In this document: in pieces, positions 1 through 11,250 of the stretch | How the letters are laid out: each line of letters opens with the position of its first letter | Position numbering within the stretch: the stretch's first letter is position 1 | Source: Dipteris shenzhenensis | Lineage: Eukaryota > Polypodiophyta > Polypodiopsida > Gleicheniales | DNA: 64,000 nucleotides | NCBI GenBank assembly: GCA_047967505.1 | Contig: CM106540.1 | Strand: one strand, 5' to 3' | The notes under the pieces: model-generated | What the model saw: the letters and a program-made list of their open reading frames with translations, nothing else | Told to the model about the DNA's origin: nothing | Databases searched by the model: none | Position numbers and translations under genes: made by a program

Positions 1-257
1 GTGCTTGGGCAATGGTAGGATACTACACGTGCGAAAATGGATTGTGTAGCTGTAGATCCCACTGCTAGTGCTATGACAACAGGTGGAGTAGAGCTGTTGC
101 TGGTTGGATCGTCCAATGGTGTAAATGTAGATCCATCGACATACTCCCATTTGTCTTGAAGTACAAAAATGGTCTCCATTTGGTATTTCCATGTGCCATA
201 ATTGGAGTTGTTTAGCTTAGCAGATGCCTCCAGATTGAGGTTTCTAGTTGTAGACAT
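1..257 (-). CDS. Copia gag N-terminus, cut by the window edge
   Basis: Reading leftward from an ATG at 257-255 there is an open frame of about 85 codons to the window edge. It begins MSTTRNLNLEASAKLNNSNY and continues with GTWKYQMETIFVLQDKWEYV. The pattern KLNxSNYxxWKxxMxxxxxxxxxWxxV is typical of the N-terminal part of Copia-type gag polyproteins (DUF4219/UBN2 region), which form the virus-like particle of the retrotransposon. No stop is seen. The rest of gag must lie to the left of the window. It points away from the Copia relic on the plus strand just to the right, so it is either a second element or one side of an inversion. Confidence 0.7.
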   Translation of the reverse strand, partial: MSTTRNLNLEASAKLNNSNYGTWKYQMETIFVLQDKWEYVDGSTFTPLDDPTSNSSTPPVVIALAVGSTATQSIFARVVSYHCPS

Positions 258-511
258 GGTACAAGAAGTGTACTCAAAGTGTCATGAAAATCATTGTCTG
301 AATCAATTGCAAAATATTAACTGTGGCAAGTGAAATATGAACTATCAGTGAAGATAGAAATGCAATATATAATCCGATATGAATTACAAGGCTTGTGGCA
401 AATGATGCCGAGAATAGCCAAGAGGCTTTACAAGGCTGAAATGATGTGCACAATGCCGTGAAATAGCCAAATAGGCTTTACAATGATGGCATGTGTGTGT
501 GAAATCAAAGC
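258..511. other. Spacer between two Copia fragments
   Basis: AT-rich sequence between the minus-strand gag start and the plus-strand gag-pol relic. It contains a short imperfect direct repeat (a GCCAA-A/G-AGGCTTTACAA unit near 417 and 464). No primer-binding site or 5' LTR was recognised. Confidence 0.4.
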
Positions 512-3350
512 ATGTGCTATCTGCCCACCACTGATCAATCGGCAATGTCTCTGAACACTCTGAAGTCTACTCTTCCGACAGAAGCAGAGGTAGAGGGAGA
601 GGTAGATCATTCCAGAGAAGTGATCATTCATCAGCAACAAAATCATCAACAAAGTCAATCTCAACATCAGCATCATCCTCAGCAACGTCAGAATCATCAG
701 CATCATCCTCAGCAACGTCAGAATCAGCACAGAGGAAATAATTCCAACAGAGGAAGATTCCAAGGACAAGGGAATGCATCCACCAACGTGTCAAACATCT
801 AGTGCAACCACTGTCATAAGTTTGGACACTATGAAAGAGATTGTCGAAGTAGTATGACCAAGGCGGTCAATCCAGTAGCAATTGAGGGAATTTTCGCGGA
901 AGAGGAAATAATCATGGTGGACATTCTAGTCACAGTCATTTTGCAAATGAACATGGGAATATGTTTCTTGCAAATGAGGAAATGTAGCAAACTGATACAG
1001 TGTACTTAGACATGGATTTCAATATAAAAGAGGATTTCAGTTATCAAGTCGACTAAGTAGAACAGGATCCTTGGTATATTGACAGCGGTGCATCATCTCA
1101 CATGACAAATCATCAAGAATGGTTCACAGAGGTCAAATGATGGAACATAACTATCGAGTCATCTTCGACAGAGATGAACGCACTATCAGAGATAAATCCA
1201 AAAGATGTCAGCTAGTAGGAAAAGGTATCAAGGAAGGATGCTTATACAGAATGCTAGCTACAGTACTAGATATGCATGCCATGTCAGCTCAATCACAATA
1301 GATGCCACTATCTGCAAAATGGAATGAGATATGGTCATGTCAATTTCAAGAGCTTGTTAGATCTCAAGAATTAGGATATGGCAATTGGAATTCCTAAGCT
1401 ACAGTTTCTTGGAAAAGTAATATGCTGTTTCGGTAAACAAAAGAGAACCAATTTTGGCAGAAGCTTTACTACTTGACTTTCATCGATGACTAAAGTAGAT
1501 ATTGTTGGGTCTACATTTTGAAAGAGAAATTTGAAGTGTTTTCTAGATTTCAAGAATTCAAAGCCATGGTAGAAAATCAAACAGGTAGAAAGATTAAAGT
1601 CATGAGATCAGATAGAGGAGGTGAATACATGTCTTTAGCATTCATGAACTTTTGCAAAAGTCATAGCATTTGAAGACAATTCACTTGTGCAGATACTCCT
1701 CAGTGGAATGCAAGAGCTGAAAGGAAGAATGGTACTTTAGCAGATAGTGCTAGAGAAATATTGAGTGAGAAGCATCTTCCGAATCAGTATTGGGGAGAAG
1801 CAATAGCCACTGCAAACTATTTGCTTAATCGGCTTTCAACAGAACCGATTCAGGGTATGACACCTTATGAAGAATTCATTGGACACAAGTCACACATTGG
1901 CCATCTTCGCATATTTGGTTGCATAGCATATGTCCACGTACATGATGATCATCGTAGGAAATTGGATGCAAAGTCACGCAAATGCATCATGGTTGGCTAC
2001 AGTGAAGAAAGCAAAGCATACAAGTTGTATGATCCCATCAACCGAAAGGTCATTATCTCGAAAGATGTAATCTTTGATGAGGAATCAGAATGGAAAACCT
2101 CAAATACACAGGAGATAGATGTACCGATTTCACAGTCATTTATAGAAAAGATTGATGAAGAAGAGCAAGAATTGCCAGTAACACCCCAAGCAGAGCCACA
2201 GTAGCTTAGACGGCCTACTAGGGAAAGCAGACCACCAGCCAGATTGATATATGCTCAGAAAGGCAAAGCAATTCAGGTTGAAACCACCAGCTATGCTCTT
2301 ATGGAGGATACATGAAGTCCAATGGAGATCATACTCTCTACTACAAAGTTCAAGGAAAAGACATTACTATTGCACTTTTGTACGTAGATGATCTGATTGT
2401 GACTGGAAGCAAGGATAGCTTCATCAAAAAGCTAAAAAAAGACTTATCTGTAGAGTTCGACATGAAAGATCTTGGACTTATGCACTATTGTCTTGGAATT
2501 GAGTTCTGGAGAGATTTAGATAGCACATTCATGAGTCAACTCAAGTATGTTGACAGTCTCCTGAAGAAGTTTCATATGGCCGATTGCAAGATTGCAACAA
2601 CCACTCCCATGGAATAGAGTTTGAAACTTACAAAAGATTCAAAAAATCCTACAATCAATGACATGTACTATAGGCAGCTCATCAGATCTCTTATATATAT
2701 GACTATCACACGGCTAGATATTTGTTATGCAGTAAGCTCACTAGTACAGTTTATGGCAAATCCAAGACAGTGTCATTGGAATGTAGCCAAAAGAGTCTTG
2801 AGATACATTAGGGGTACAAGAAAGTTTGGGATAGAATACAGAGGAAGTCATCTAAGGTTGCATGGATATTGTGATAGTGACTATGCCGGAGATCATGAGA
2901 CCAGGAGATCAACACAGGGATATGCATTTTTCCTTGGTCAAGGTGCTATATCATGGTTGTCAAACAAATAACTAACTATTTCTTTGTCTTTGACTGAAGC
3001 AGAATATAGACCACTCACTAAACGTGCATGTGAAGCTATATGGCTCAGAAGACTATTGTCAGAAATAGATTACTTTGATGAATCAAAGCCAACAACAATA
3101 TGCTATGATAATCAATCGGCTTAAGCGTTGGCCAAGAATCTAGTATACCACTGCAAGACAAAGCACATTGATGTCAGGGAGCACTTCATTAGAGAAAGGG
3201 TGTTACTTTTGGTGACATCACATTGCGGCATTGTGATAACAATGAGAATGTTGCAGCATCTTTACTAAACCACTCGGTAAAGAGCTTTTCGAGAAACATC
3301 GACTAGCTCTTGGTTTGACGCAGAGGAAGGACATTCCCATTAAAGGGGTG
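512..3350 (+). pseudogene. Decayed Copia gag-pol polyprotein
   Basis: Relic of a Ty1/Copia polyprotein. In order: a Gln/His-rich gag tail; a CX2CX4HX4C zinc knuckle at 803-844 (C-NH-C, then H and C), directly after a TAG; an aspartic protease motif YIDSGAS around 1077-1095; an integrase with RSDRGGEY near 1610 and a clear C-terminal core (1761-2204: QYWGEAIATANYLLNRL, then GYSEESKAYKLYD); a reverse transcriptase reduced to its YVDD half (YVDD at 2381-2392); and RNase H (DSDYAGDHETRRSTQGY, about 2875-2925) on to about 3300. The integrase frame ends at 2204 and RT resumes at 2312, so the N-terminal half of RT is missing. Frameshifts and stops (TAG at 800, 2202 and 2615, TAA at 2969) make it non-functional. 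Confidence 0.92.
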
Positions 3351-3840
3351 TGATGGAATGTAATGCTTAGTCCTTTTTCGATTCCTCAGAATCATCATCT
3401 TGAGGGAAGGCCTATTTCATGATGTTTATCTTGAGGGAAGGTGTTGAGAGTTCATGCTCAACATCATGTGATCATATGTGCATAGCACTAATCCAATAGA
3501 GTGCTATAAAGGAAAGGGTTAGATGCCCTAACCTTAACCCTAATCCTAACCCTAAATGGGTTAGATGCCCTAACCCTCACCCTAAATATTCTACATTTTT
3601 AACTAAATATAGTGTACAGCTAGTCATTTGTGGTGTGCTCTCTAGCTATGTCCTCTCTCCTCATCTTCACTCTTCTCCTCTCCCCTCTTCATATTTTGTC
3701 AATGGAGACCTTCTTCTGAAGGGCCGAGGCTCTAGGGTACACAGTCAAAAACATTCATAGTTTCAATGAAGGAATATATTAAGGTATCTCTTGTTTATTG
3801 GCATCGCCTTGTTAACTATTCTCACCAGAATAAATAACTG
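3351..3840 (+). mobile_element. Probable 3' LTR of the Copia relic
   Basis: The purine tract TAAAGGGGTG at 3341-3350 has the place of a polypurine tract. TGATGGAATG starts right after it, as expected for a Copia LTR (usual start TG). A TATA-like GCTATAAAGG lies at 3502-3511. The right end is not resolved because no second LTR is in the window for comparison; I place it near 3840. The 5' LTR is absent or outside. Confidence 0.55.
3515..3587 (+). repeat. Telomere-like CCCTAAA repeat block
   Basis: Degenerate runs of CCCTAA/CCCTAAA units, with two copies of GGGTTAGATGCCCTAACC. The unit matches the common plant telomere repeat (CCCTAAA/TTTAGGG). The block lies just after the TATA-like box of the LTR, so it is likely a transcribed part of the retroelement and not a chromosome end. 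Confidence 0.75.
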
Positions 3841-4315
3841 ACTGGGTAGAGAAACTCTTATTTTCCTACTATGATCATTTGCCACTTTATTTACCAGAAT
3901 ATAGCTCTAATCATTTACCTCTCGATTTGGCTTCTAGGCAATATAGCTACATTCTACTATTTTCCTTCAAACACGGGGAATAGAAAAAAGAAGCTGTAGA
4001 GATGATTCTTTTTTAGAAATATTTAGGACAGCATACTAAAAATTTGGATAGTAAAGAAGCATTCAAAGTTTCATTATTTTCTCTTATTTCATAGTTGTTC
4101 TAAGGCTATCATTGTTGGATTAAGATTTGGACTGCAGGAAGAGCTCCCCCTAATAACTGGGAATGGAAAAGATACTCTTTCAAAAATATTTTCAATCAAA
4201 AAATGGAGACGTGTGGATATTTCCTTAATGTAAACTAAAATGTCCAATCTCTTAAAGGTCTTTGGGATCATTCATTAGAGATTTTTTGAAGTAGTCCCAA
4301 GGAAGGGACACTTAT
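3841..4315. other. No gene recognised
   Basis: AT-rich stretch between the Copia LTR and the DUF7869-like gene. It may hold upstream exons or the left end of the next element, but no terminal inverted repeat or conserved protein was seen. Confidence 0.4.
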
Positions 4316-6273
4316 TTGAAAAAAAGAGGTAATGACCATGATTGTCTCATAATGTATATTTTATACCGATTTGGATCTGGTTTTCCCCCCTATAAGCAAA
4401 ATTTTCATGAGATTCAACCCCATATATCTACCAAACTCCCTAATGGTGACGCGATCACTAAAATGCACCTTCCAATGGGCTTGACAAAGCTCGAAGTATT
4501 TGACTCTATTGCAGAAAAGCAAAGGCAAAGAGGGGATGCCGTAGCTTCTTCTCATACTTTATATACTCTTTGGAAGAAGAACTTTGGATATGTTAAAGTC
4601 CCAAGGAGGCAAAAAATGTCAAAGTGCAGTGTCTGTGATGATTTAAAGCGAGCGATTGAGAGTGCAACATGTCTAAATCAAAGGGAATTATACAAAAAAA
4701 ACCGAAAATCTCATCATGACCTTATTCGACATTCCAAACAAAAATATGCATTTTGGAAGGAGCAAACTATTTCACATCCGGATGACTACATGTGCCTTAT
4801 TATAGATGGCATGGATCAAAATACAACAACATTTCCTCATTTTGTTGCCACTCCACCTAAATTACAAGGAAAGCACTTTCTAAAGACACATCTATGTGGA
4901 GTGTTAGTGCATGGAATTAAGTTCTTTGTAGATATATGGATTGGTTCCTTGCATCTACATGATAGCAATCAAGTTGTAACATCTATTATGAAGGCAATTT
5001 GCAATGTACATGTAGAAAAAGGTCGCCTACCACCGACTTTGAGAATACAAGCTGATAATTGCTGGTGAGAAAATAAGAATGTATCATGTTTGCATTTTGC
5101 TCCATGCTAGTTGCTCATCGAATCTTCAATGAGGTCGAATGTGGATTTTTGTATGTTGGGCATACACATGAGGATATCGATCAGGTTTTTAGCACAGTCT
5201 CAAGGGAGCTTAAATGCAAGGATGTGGAGACAATAGATGACTTGGTAAGAAGATGTGGCAGGCAAGTTAGTGGTCATAAGGAAAGTACAGTATGTGAGAG
5301 GCTCGAAAGAATGTATGATTGGAAGAGCTTCATTCTACCTTTCATACAAATGGGTGGTGATGCATTGACAGGTCATACCAATCCACACTACTTTCGTTTT
5401 TTTTTAAAAGATGAAAAACTCGTAATGCAATGGCAACAGTATTCTCATGATACAAAATGGGAACCTGAAGAACCTTACAGTCTCTTAACTTCAATTCCCA
5501 GCAAGGAAAGGTATCCAACATGGGCTCCTATACAAGAATTCAATGAGAGGTCTAACTGTGAAATAGAAGGATTAAAAGCATTTATTACATACAAAGAGGA
5601 AATGCTCTGGAGATATCTTGATTCGAAGCCTACTTGGAGAGAACACACTACCACTGTAATTAACAAGACACGAAATTTAATAAAGGACCTTGAGAGAATG
5701 CGAGGCTCAAAGGATGTCAAGGAAGAATGCAATATGTTTTGGCCAAATGTTCATAACGATTTGTGCCGAGCTCTAGTCTTTGAAAATGAATTTGTATCAT
5801 TACTCCCACTTCCATATTGTGGACTGAAGAAGAGAGAGTTTATGCCACAAGTAGATATAGAGGTCGATTGTTTTGTTGTGGTTCGGCCATCGGATGATGA
5901 ATATGAGAATGTGAAGTTTTGGGTTGCAAAAGTAGTTGATGTGCAAAGAGATGACCAAGGGGGAGCTACAACATTTACAGCAGTATGGTATGAGCGAAAG
6001 GGCAGGAAGGAGAATATGGATAACAACACATTGTATACTAATTGTATAATGAAGGAGTGGGTCCCAAATGATGAAGCGGTCTCTCAAGTTTCGACGGAGA
6101 CAATCATAGTGTCTTGGCATTCAAGGGCAAAGAAATCAAAGAAGCACATGGGATATGAGGTAGAAGGAAAAATAAAAATACCAGAGCAAACTATTTTGCA
6201 TATACACGAATTTTTAAGGATGCTCGCCATGGAGGAAGTAGAAGGAGACAGTGCAAATGAAGAATGTCAATGA
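4316..6273 (+). pseudogene. Transposase-like gene with GHTHEDID signature (DUF7869-like)
   Basis: Two consecutive open frames (4316-5068 and 5086-6273, different frames) read as one protein. A CSVC pair at 4625-4636 suggests a zinc-binding stretch. Acidic landmarks follow: IIDGMDQ at 4798-4818, QADNC at 5048-5062 and GHTHEDIDQ at 5158-5184. I recognise the last as the hallmark of the domain called DUF7869, common in transposon-derived proteins of plants and animals. The spacing of the three acidic blocks fits an RNase H-like DDE/DDD nuclease, but that is inference. The C-terminal third (about 5850-6180: VDCFVVVRPSDDEYENVKFW, then AVWYERKGRKE) resembles a BAH-like reader module. A TGA at 5066 plus a frame change before 5086 breaks the gene right after the second acidic block. 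The end at 6273 looks natural. Confidence 0.7.
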
Positions 6274-6349
6274 TTAAAGCTTTGTATTGAAGTCCATTGA
6301 AGGATTTTATTTGGGTACTAGGCAAGAAGCCAATCCAAGACAATTATAA

Positions 6350-6785
6350 TCAGAGTCATCACCTCCTATGTCAAATGGATGTCACCCAAGGGTCAAGGCT
6401 TGCCAAGACAATAGGGAGTTAATGCAGATGGCACTTGGCAAGGGACTATCACATTGAGCAATAAGACAATGGGGAGTCAATGCACCCAAGGGGCAAGGCT
6501 TGGCAAGATAACTTGTGGGAGTTTATGCAGATGGCACTTGTATTTTGCATTGGATGTCACCCAAGGGTCAAGGCTTGGCAAGACAATAGGGAGTTAATGC
6601 AGATGGCACCTGGCAAGGGACTATCGCATTGAGCAATAAGACAATGGGGAGTCAATGCACCCAAGGGGCAAGGCTTGGCAAGACAAGTGGGAGTCAAATT
6701 ATGCAGATGGCACCTGGCAAGGGACTGTCATGACATTGAGCAATAAGACAATGGGGAGTCAAATTATGCATATGGCACGAATTGA
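6350..6785 (+). repeat. Tandem repeat, unit about 185-190 bp
   Basis: Two long copies and a partial third of a block containing GTCACCCAAGGGTCAAGGCTT, TGCAGATGGCACTTGGCAAGG and GAGCAATAAGACAATGGGGAG, each itself built of related sub-blocks. It lies between the DUF7869-like gene and the next decayed gene. No coding pattern. Confidence 0.8.
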
Positions 6786-7375
6786 GGCTCTTTAAGAGCA
6801 ACAATTTAAATTGTAAACATATGTTCAATCTATATCATTTTGGATATAAAGACTCTAGCTGAGAGCAACATCTCTCAATGTAATCATATAATAATAGCTA
6901 TAATTGCTATTATACCTCTTTGGTTCAATACAAAACTTGGGTCTTATGGCATCATGTCTTTTTTCTATTTATTAAAAGTTTTAAAAATTTTGTGCATATT
7001 GCGATTGACAATGTTATTTTCATGAAATATTTAAGTCTCCTTTCATGGATTTATAAATTTATCACGTCAAGGAAAAATATTAAAAATAATTAAATTAACA
7101 AATAACTTAGATATAGCTAGAATTTCTAATATAGGATTATTTCAAATTCTTACATGTTGGTGCAAAAGTATAGATTGAAAAAATAATATTTTTATGTGAA
7201 TATGATAGTGCCACAAAGTGAACTTTTGATTTGGGAAGAATATTTTCAGAAAGTAAAATTTTGATTTGGGACGGATATTTTCACAAAGTAAAGTTTTCAT
7301 TTGGGAAGGATTTTTGGGCTTCGTCCAAAAACAACACAAAAAGTCCAAAATTAATGAAATAGGTGTTAAGCAGAA
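6786..7375. other. AT-rich intergenic stretch
   Basis: No gene seen. It holds three short near-repeats of an AGTAAAATTTTGATTTGGGA type (about 7210-7300). It ends in a 28-bp block (7344-7371) that recurs with one mismatch at 15,299-15,326. Confidence 0.5.
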
Positions 7376-10330
7376 ATGTTATTAATGAAGAACCTAAATG
7401 TTCGCTTGAATGAGGCTGTGACAGATGAGGATCCAGGATATATATGGGGCCAGAAGACTCAAGTTATACATGCTTCAACGGTGATCAAAGCAAGTGTCTT
7501 CACCAATAGCAGGACCTTAGATACTGTCTATGTTGAAAAGATTTTTCAGGCTTTGATTGATGGAAAAAAATCAGTTGTTTCTAATTTGGTACTCCGTCCA
7601 AGAGCATTTTGGCCAGTCATGGGAGATTATAGTCAATCCATCAATTTCTCTCAGCCTATAGATTTTGAGATGCAATTCACTAAGTTCCTCGGAAAACAAG
7701 TTCCCTCACTTCAAGAAGGATAGAGTTCAGTGAATGATCCAGAACGACATATAAAGGATGCCAAGAGAAATTTCTTAGCTCATTGCACATTTGAGGCAAT
7801 AGATGGTCAGCACTATGCCTATGCTTGTAATGAGCACTTTAGAGAGGCATACAAGAAAGGAGAAATTACTTATCAAACCTTCGCGAGTGTGCCTCAATTT
7901 CACTACTATTCTGCATGCATTTGTATCTTCAAGAATGAGAAGAAATATTTGATTGAGTTGGAAAGACTTAATCATGACATTTATGCACTACGAAAAATCA
8001 CCTCCACTTCAGAGATGTTGCTCAAAGCTAGGACCATATGGAGAACTTTTCATTCTCCTGTGACCACTCTCAAAAGAACTGCAACTAAAGTGGAAGCAGA
8101 TAATCTTGTTGACTTCTACACATGCTTGAGTGCCATTGTACCAAGGGGAAAGCAGGAAAGAGCAGAGGTGATTACAAGCTTTAAGACAGTAAGGGATAGG
8201 TATCAAGACTACACAAGCATACTTTTCCGTAGTGATGAAGTTCTTCATCAGATCAAAGATGTGTGTCTTGCATGTGAGAAAGGAGATGTCACATATGAGG
8301 CTCCATCATTGATTAAAGACAAGGCAAAGAAGATTGAGAAAAAAGAGATGACAGCTCGGACCCGGGGGATTCACTCTTCATTAAAGGGGGACGTCACCTG
8401 CGTGCATGAACTTCAAGAAAACCCCCTATTTAAGATCCACGTAGGATGACAAAACACCCCTATTTAAGCTTATAAGATACCACCAAAATTCCATTATGTC
8501 CCCTCCTTTCCTTAAATCTACATTCTCTCTCAAGCATTTAGATTACACAATAAAAATTTAGGTTACTTTCCTTATGACTATTTAAAACCATACACAAAAT
8601 CAAACTTGTTTGGACTAGTTACCCAAGGTAACCTATATTATGTCCCCCCTTCTTAAATATGACATAGTCCCCCTAGCTTAAATTCAATATTGGGGAAAAA
8701 AAAAGGGCCCCCACCCCTAATGTATAAGCTTATGCCTCATTTCAAAAAAACCCCCTATTGTCTCACATGATATCATAAGTTTCCCCTTGTGAATCCCCCG
8801 AGAGCTCGGATGTGGAGGCCTTTAAGAAGCTTACTAGACAAATACGCAAGTCTTGCTACAGAGAAATTAATGTCCAAAGAATGGCTTTTTGGAAAAAAGA
8901 ATAAAGATCATTGCATGGAAGATTGCATCATCCAACAGGTCAAGCGTGATGCAGTAAAGAGTGCAATTGAATATTTGTTGGTAGAAAAAAATATTCCAAT
9001 TAGCCAATGTAAAATTGATCATAGCATTGTGAGGTAGATGGCATTAGCTTTACCGTCAGCTAAATAGAAGGCTTGGGCACATAAATGGGTGAAGGTAGAA
9101 GATGATGGATCTGAAATTACTCCTTCTATGACAAGTGACATTCTGGAAAATGTGTATGCATATGCACAAAAAGTCATCAATAAGCACACTCTCAGAAAAG
9201 AAAAAACTTTGAATAAGGGCTTTTTTTTCATACATGAAATCATTTCAGAGTCTGGAAAGAGTGTTGAGTGCAAGGGAGTTTCATTGAATGATTTTTTGTC
9301 CGACGACACTGCTTGGGAGAGGCCTCAGCTTTTCTTTGTCTATGAAATATCACCGGATGACATTCATCAACTCCTTGATGGAATATTACATACCACCATT
9401 GGTAGAGTGGGACTATGTAACATAATCATATTTGTTGATAAAGATGACAAGGAAAAAATGTTTGCTACCCTAGAAAAACAATATGGCAATGAGCTTAAGA
9501 TTTACAATGGTATATACTCAAGAAAAAGGGACAAGAGAGAATGCGGTCTCAAGATATAGAGTCTTGAAACCTTTTTCTTGTGCATGAAGAGCCCTTACAA
9601 TGATCACTCCTTACAAAACAATATAAGAGGGAATGCAAAGAGATTGCAACTACTACTGGAAGAGCATGAAGCTCCAAGTCCCCTCCATCGCAATGCAAAT
9701 CACTATGAAAGGCCAGCAAAAAGTGCTGATCTTTTAATTAGTATGATGGAATTTTTGCTACCGTCTGGATGGGAAGTCACATTGTGTCGAATGGGACATT
9801 TGTTTGAAGCTCTTATCAGAAAACGACACCATGTAAATATTATTGAGAGCCTTGCTTGCTTGGAATACCTTGATACCGTGGCTTCTCTCACAATAAAGTA
9901 TGATAAGAAAGGTCCGATCTCACATGAAGAGGATGCTGACATAGAGATGGTCATGTATGATGAGAGCAAGAAAGATGATGAAAATGATGAAAGCTCTGGA
10001 TATGATAGTGAGGACACCAACGATAGTAAGGAAGCTGAAGAAGATGGATATGACACTGACCTTGCCTCAGAAGGTTACATAAAAAGACCACGAAGATATG
10101 TAGAGGTATGAAAACTTATGTTTAATTTTCTTTATTCATTTAAAGGTCTTTTTAAATTTATAATTAATTTAAAATTTTGAATCTCATAATTATTTTATCC
10201 TTTTATAGGAGAAGGGAAAGGAGGAGGATGAGGAGGACATAGCTGGAGTAGAGAATATAGAAAGCTCATCTCAAGAAAGCAAAGCTGCTCTGGCTATCCA
10301 TCGGATGACTAGAAAATAATCATACCTTGC
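7376..10330 (+). pseudogene. Long decayed gene of unknown function, acidic tail
   Basis: One reading frame (frame 2) stays open from 7376 to a splice donor at about 10,108, except for four TAG codons (7721, 9035, 9065, 9557) and a 442-bp MITE (8361-8802). No TGA or TAA interrupts the frame outside the MITE. The about 760-residue product is rich in Lys and Glu and has no domain I recognise. It ends in an Asp/Glu/Ser-rich stretch (about 9940-10,060) followed by KRPRR. A further exon begins near 10,209 (EEDEED stretch) with TAA and TAG in frame, and leads into the Ulp1-like exons downstream. I infer that the whole 7.4-12.1 kb region was one large gene of a DNA transposon, perhaps the partner of the DUF7869-like gene upstream. 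The function of the N-terminal part is unknown. Confidence 0.55.
8353..8810. mobile_element. MITE, 442 bp, with 8-bp target duplication
   Basis: The element spans 8361-8802. Its ends are near-perfect inverted repeats: CCCGGGGGATTCAC at 8361-8374 and GTGAATCCCCCGAG at 8789-8802. AGCTCGGA occurs directly on both sides (8353-8360 and 8803-8810). An 8-bp duplication with short terminal repeats points to the hAT superfamily. It has no coding capacity and contains several CCCCCTATT-type runs. The host reading frame is the same on both sides, and element plus one duplication is 450 bp, a multiple of three, so the insertion clearly landed in a continuous coding frame. Confidence 0.88.
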
Positions 10331-10369
10331 AGCAAATGGAGAAGTCATTTCAAGTTAGGTTTCAAGTTT

Positions 10370-11250
10370 GAGAACAACCTCTTACATTTCTATTTGATGA
10401 AGAGGACATTTCAATCCTTATAAACTTCAAGAAAGAGGTTAATGACAAGGTCATAATAGCCATCCTCAGGTTTGACACAAACTTTTTATTGACTTTATGC
10501 TTTTGTATTTCCATTGGATCAAATGAACTAATATTCTTTTCTTTTTATTGCAGTATGGTTTTAGAACAGCTTCCCATATATATAGAGAGATGTGCATGTA
10601 TGGTCGATCCTCTTGTTTCTAGTGTACTTAGCAATAAGCAAAAGACCATAGATAATGTTTTTAAGTGGTTGCAATCTGTTGATTTGACTGCGGCGCGAGT
10701 TATCTTTACTGCATATCACGAGGAGTGAGTATCAATCCCTACCTAGCTTATCTCTTACATTGTGGAGGATTATATCAAATAATAATTATTCTTAATTGAT
10801 AATGCAACTTGCATTGGAGCTTGGTAATTGTGGACATCTTAGCCAAGCAATGTTTCTTTGTCAATTCAATAGCATCTATCCAGGGCAGTGTGTCAGAGTA
10901 AGTATAACCTACTTGTGTCATAATTACATCAATGAGATACATCCTATGCAATGAGCACATTCATTTATGTTTTTAGATCGGCTCGAAAGTTGGTAGGTGC
11001 TATAGATGCACTTATGCAAATGGAAGGTGACTTAGAAGATCAAATAGAGTATGTAACATCCCGTGCAGTGAAGCAGAATGATGACCATAGTTGTGGGTGG
11101 AGTCGGATATAACTGCTTTTTGCTCCTTGCTCAAATTTTTAATTTGAGCGGCGGTGAAACCTCATTGTCGACATATACAGACTTGCATCTATATGCATTT
11201 ATGTCATCTATCATTATGGCATTTATTGATAACGTGGTGGAGCATTCAGA
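10370..11250 (+). pseudogene. Ulp1/C48-like cysteine protease domain, copy 1
   Basis: Exons are inferred at up to 10,469, 10,554-10,724, 10,809-10,897 and from 10,977. They carry the C48 (Ulp1/SENP) landmarks in order: HWSLVIVD with the catalytic His at 10,812-10,814; FFVNS at the position where the family has its Asp (here Asn); KQNDDHSCGW with the Gln at 11,074-11,076 and the Cys at 11,092-11,094. Ulp1-type enzymes cut SUMO or related ubiquitin-like tags, and such domains are often carried by plant DNA transposons. The acceptor before the His exon reads AA instead of AG. A frame change follows the Cys motif before YNCFLLLAQIF (11,109 onward). The Asn at the Asp position and these lesions argue against activity. 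Confidence 0.65.

Noticed and set aside
3515-3587. True chromosome end
   Set aside because: The repeat is short, degenerate, inside an LTR, with sequence continuing on both sides.
7376-10108. Reassigned TAG codon (alternative genetic code)
   Set aside because: The intact kinase gene is an ordinary plant gene, other lesions (TGA, frameshifts, MITE) are present in the transposon genes, and TAG bias is explained by C-to-T decay.
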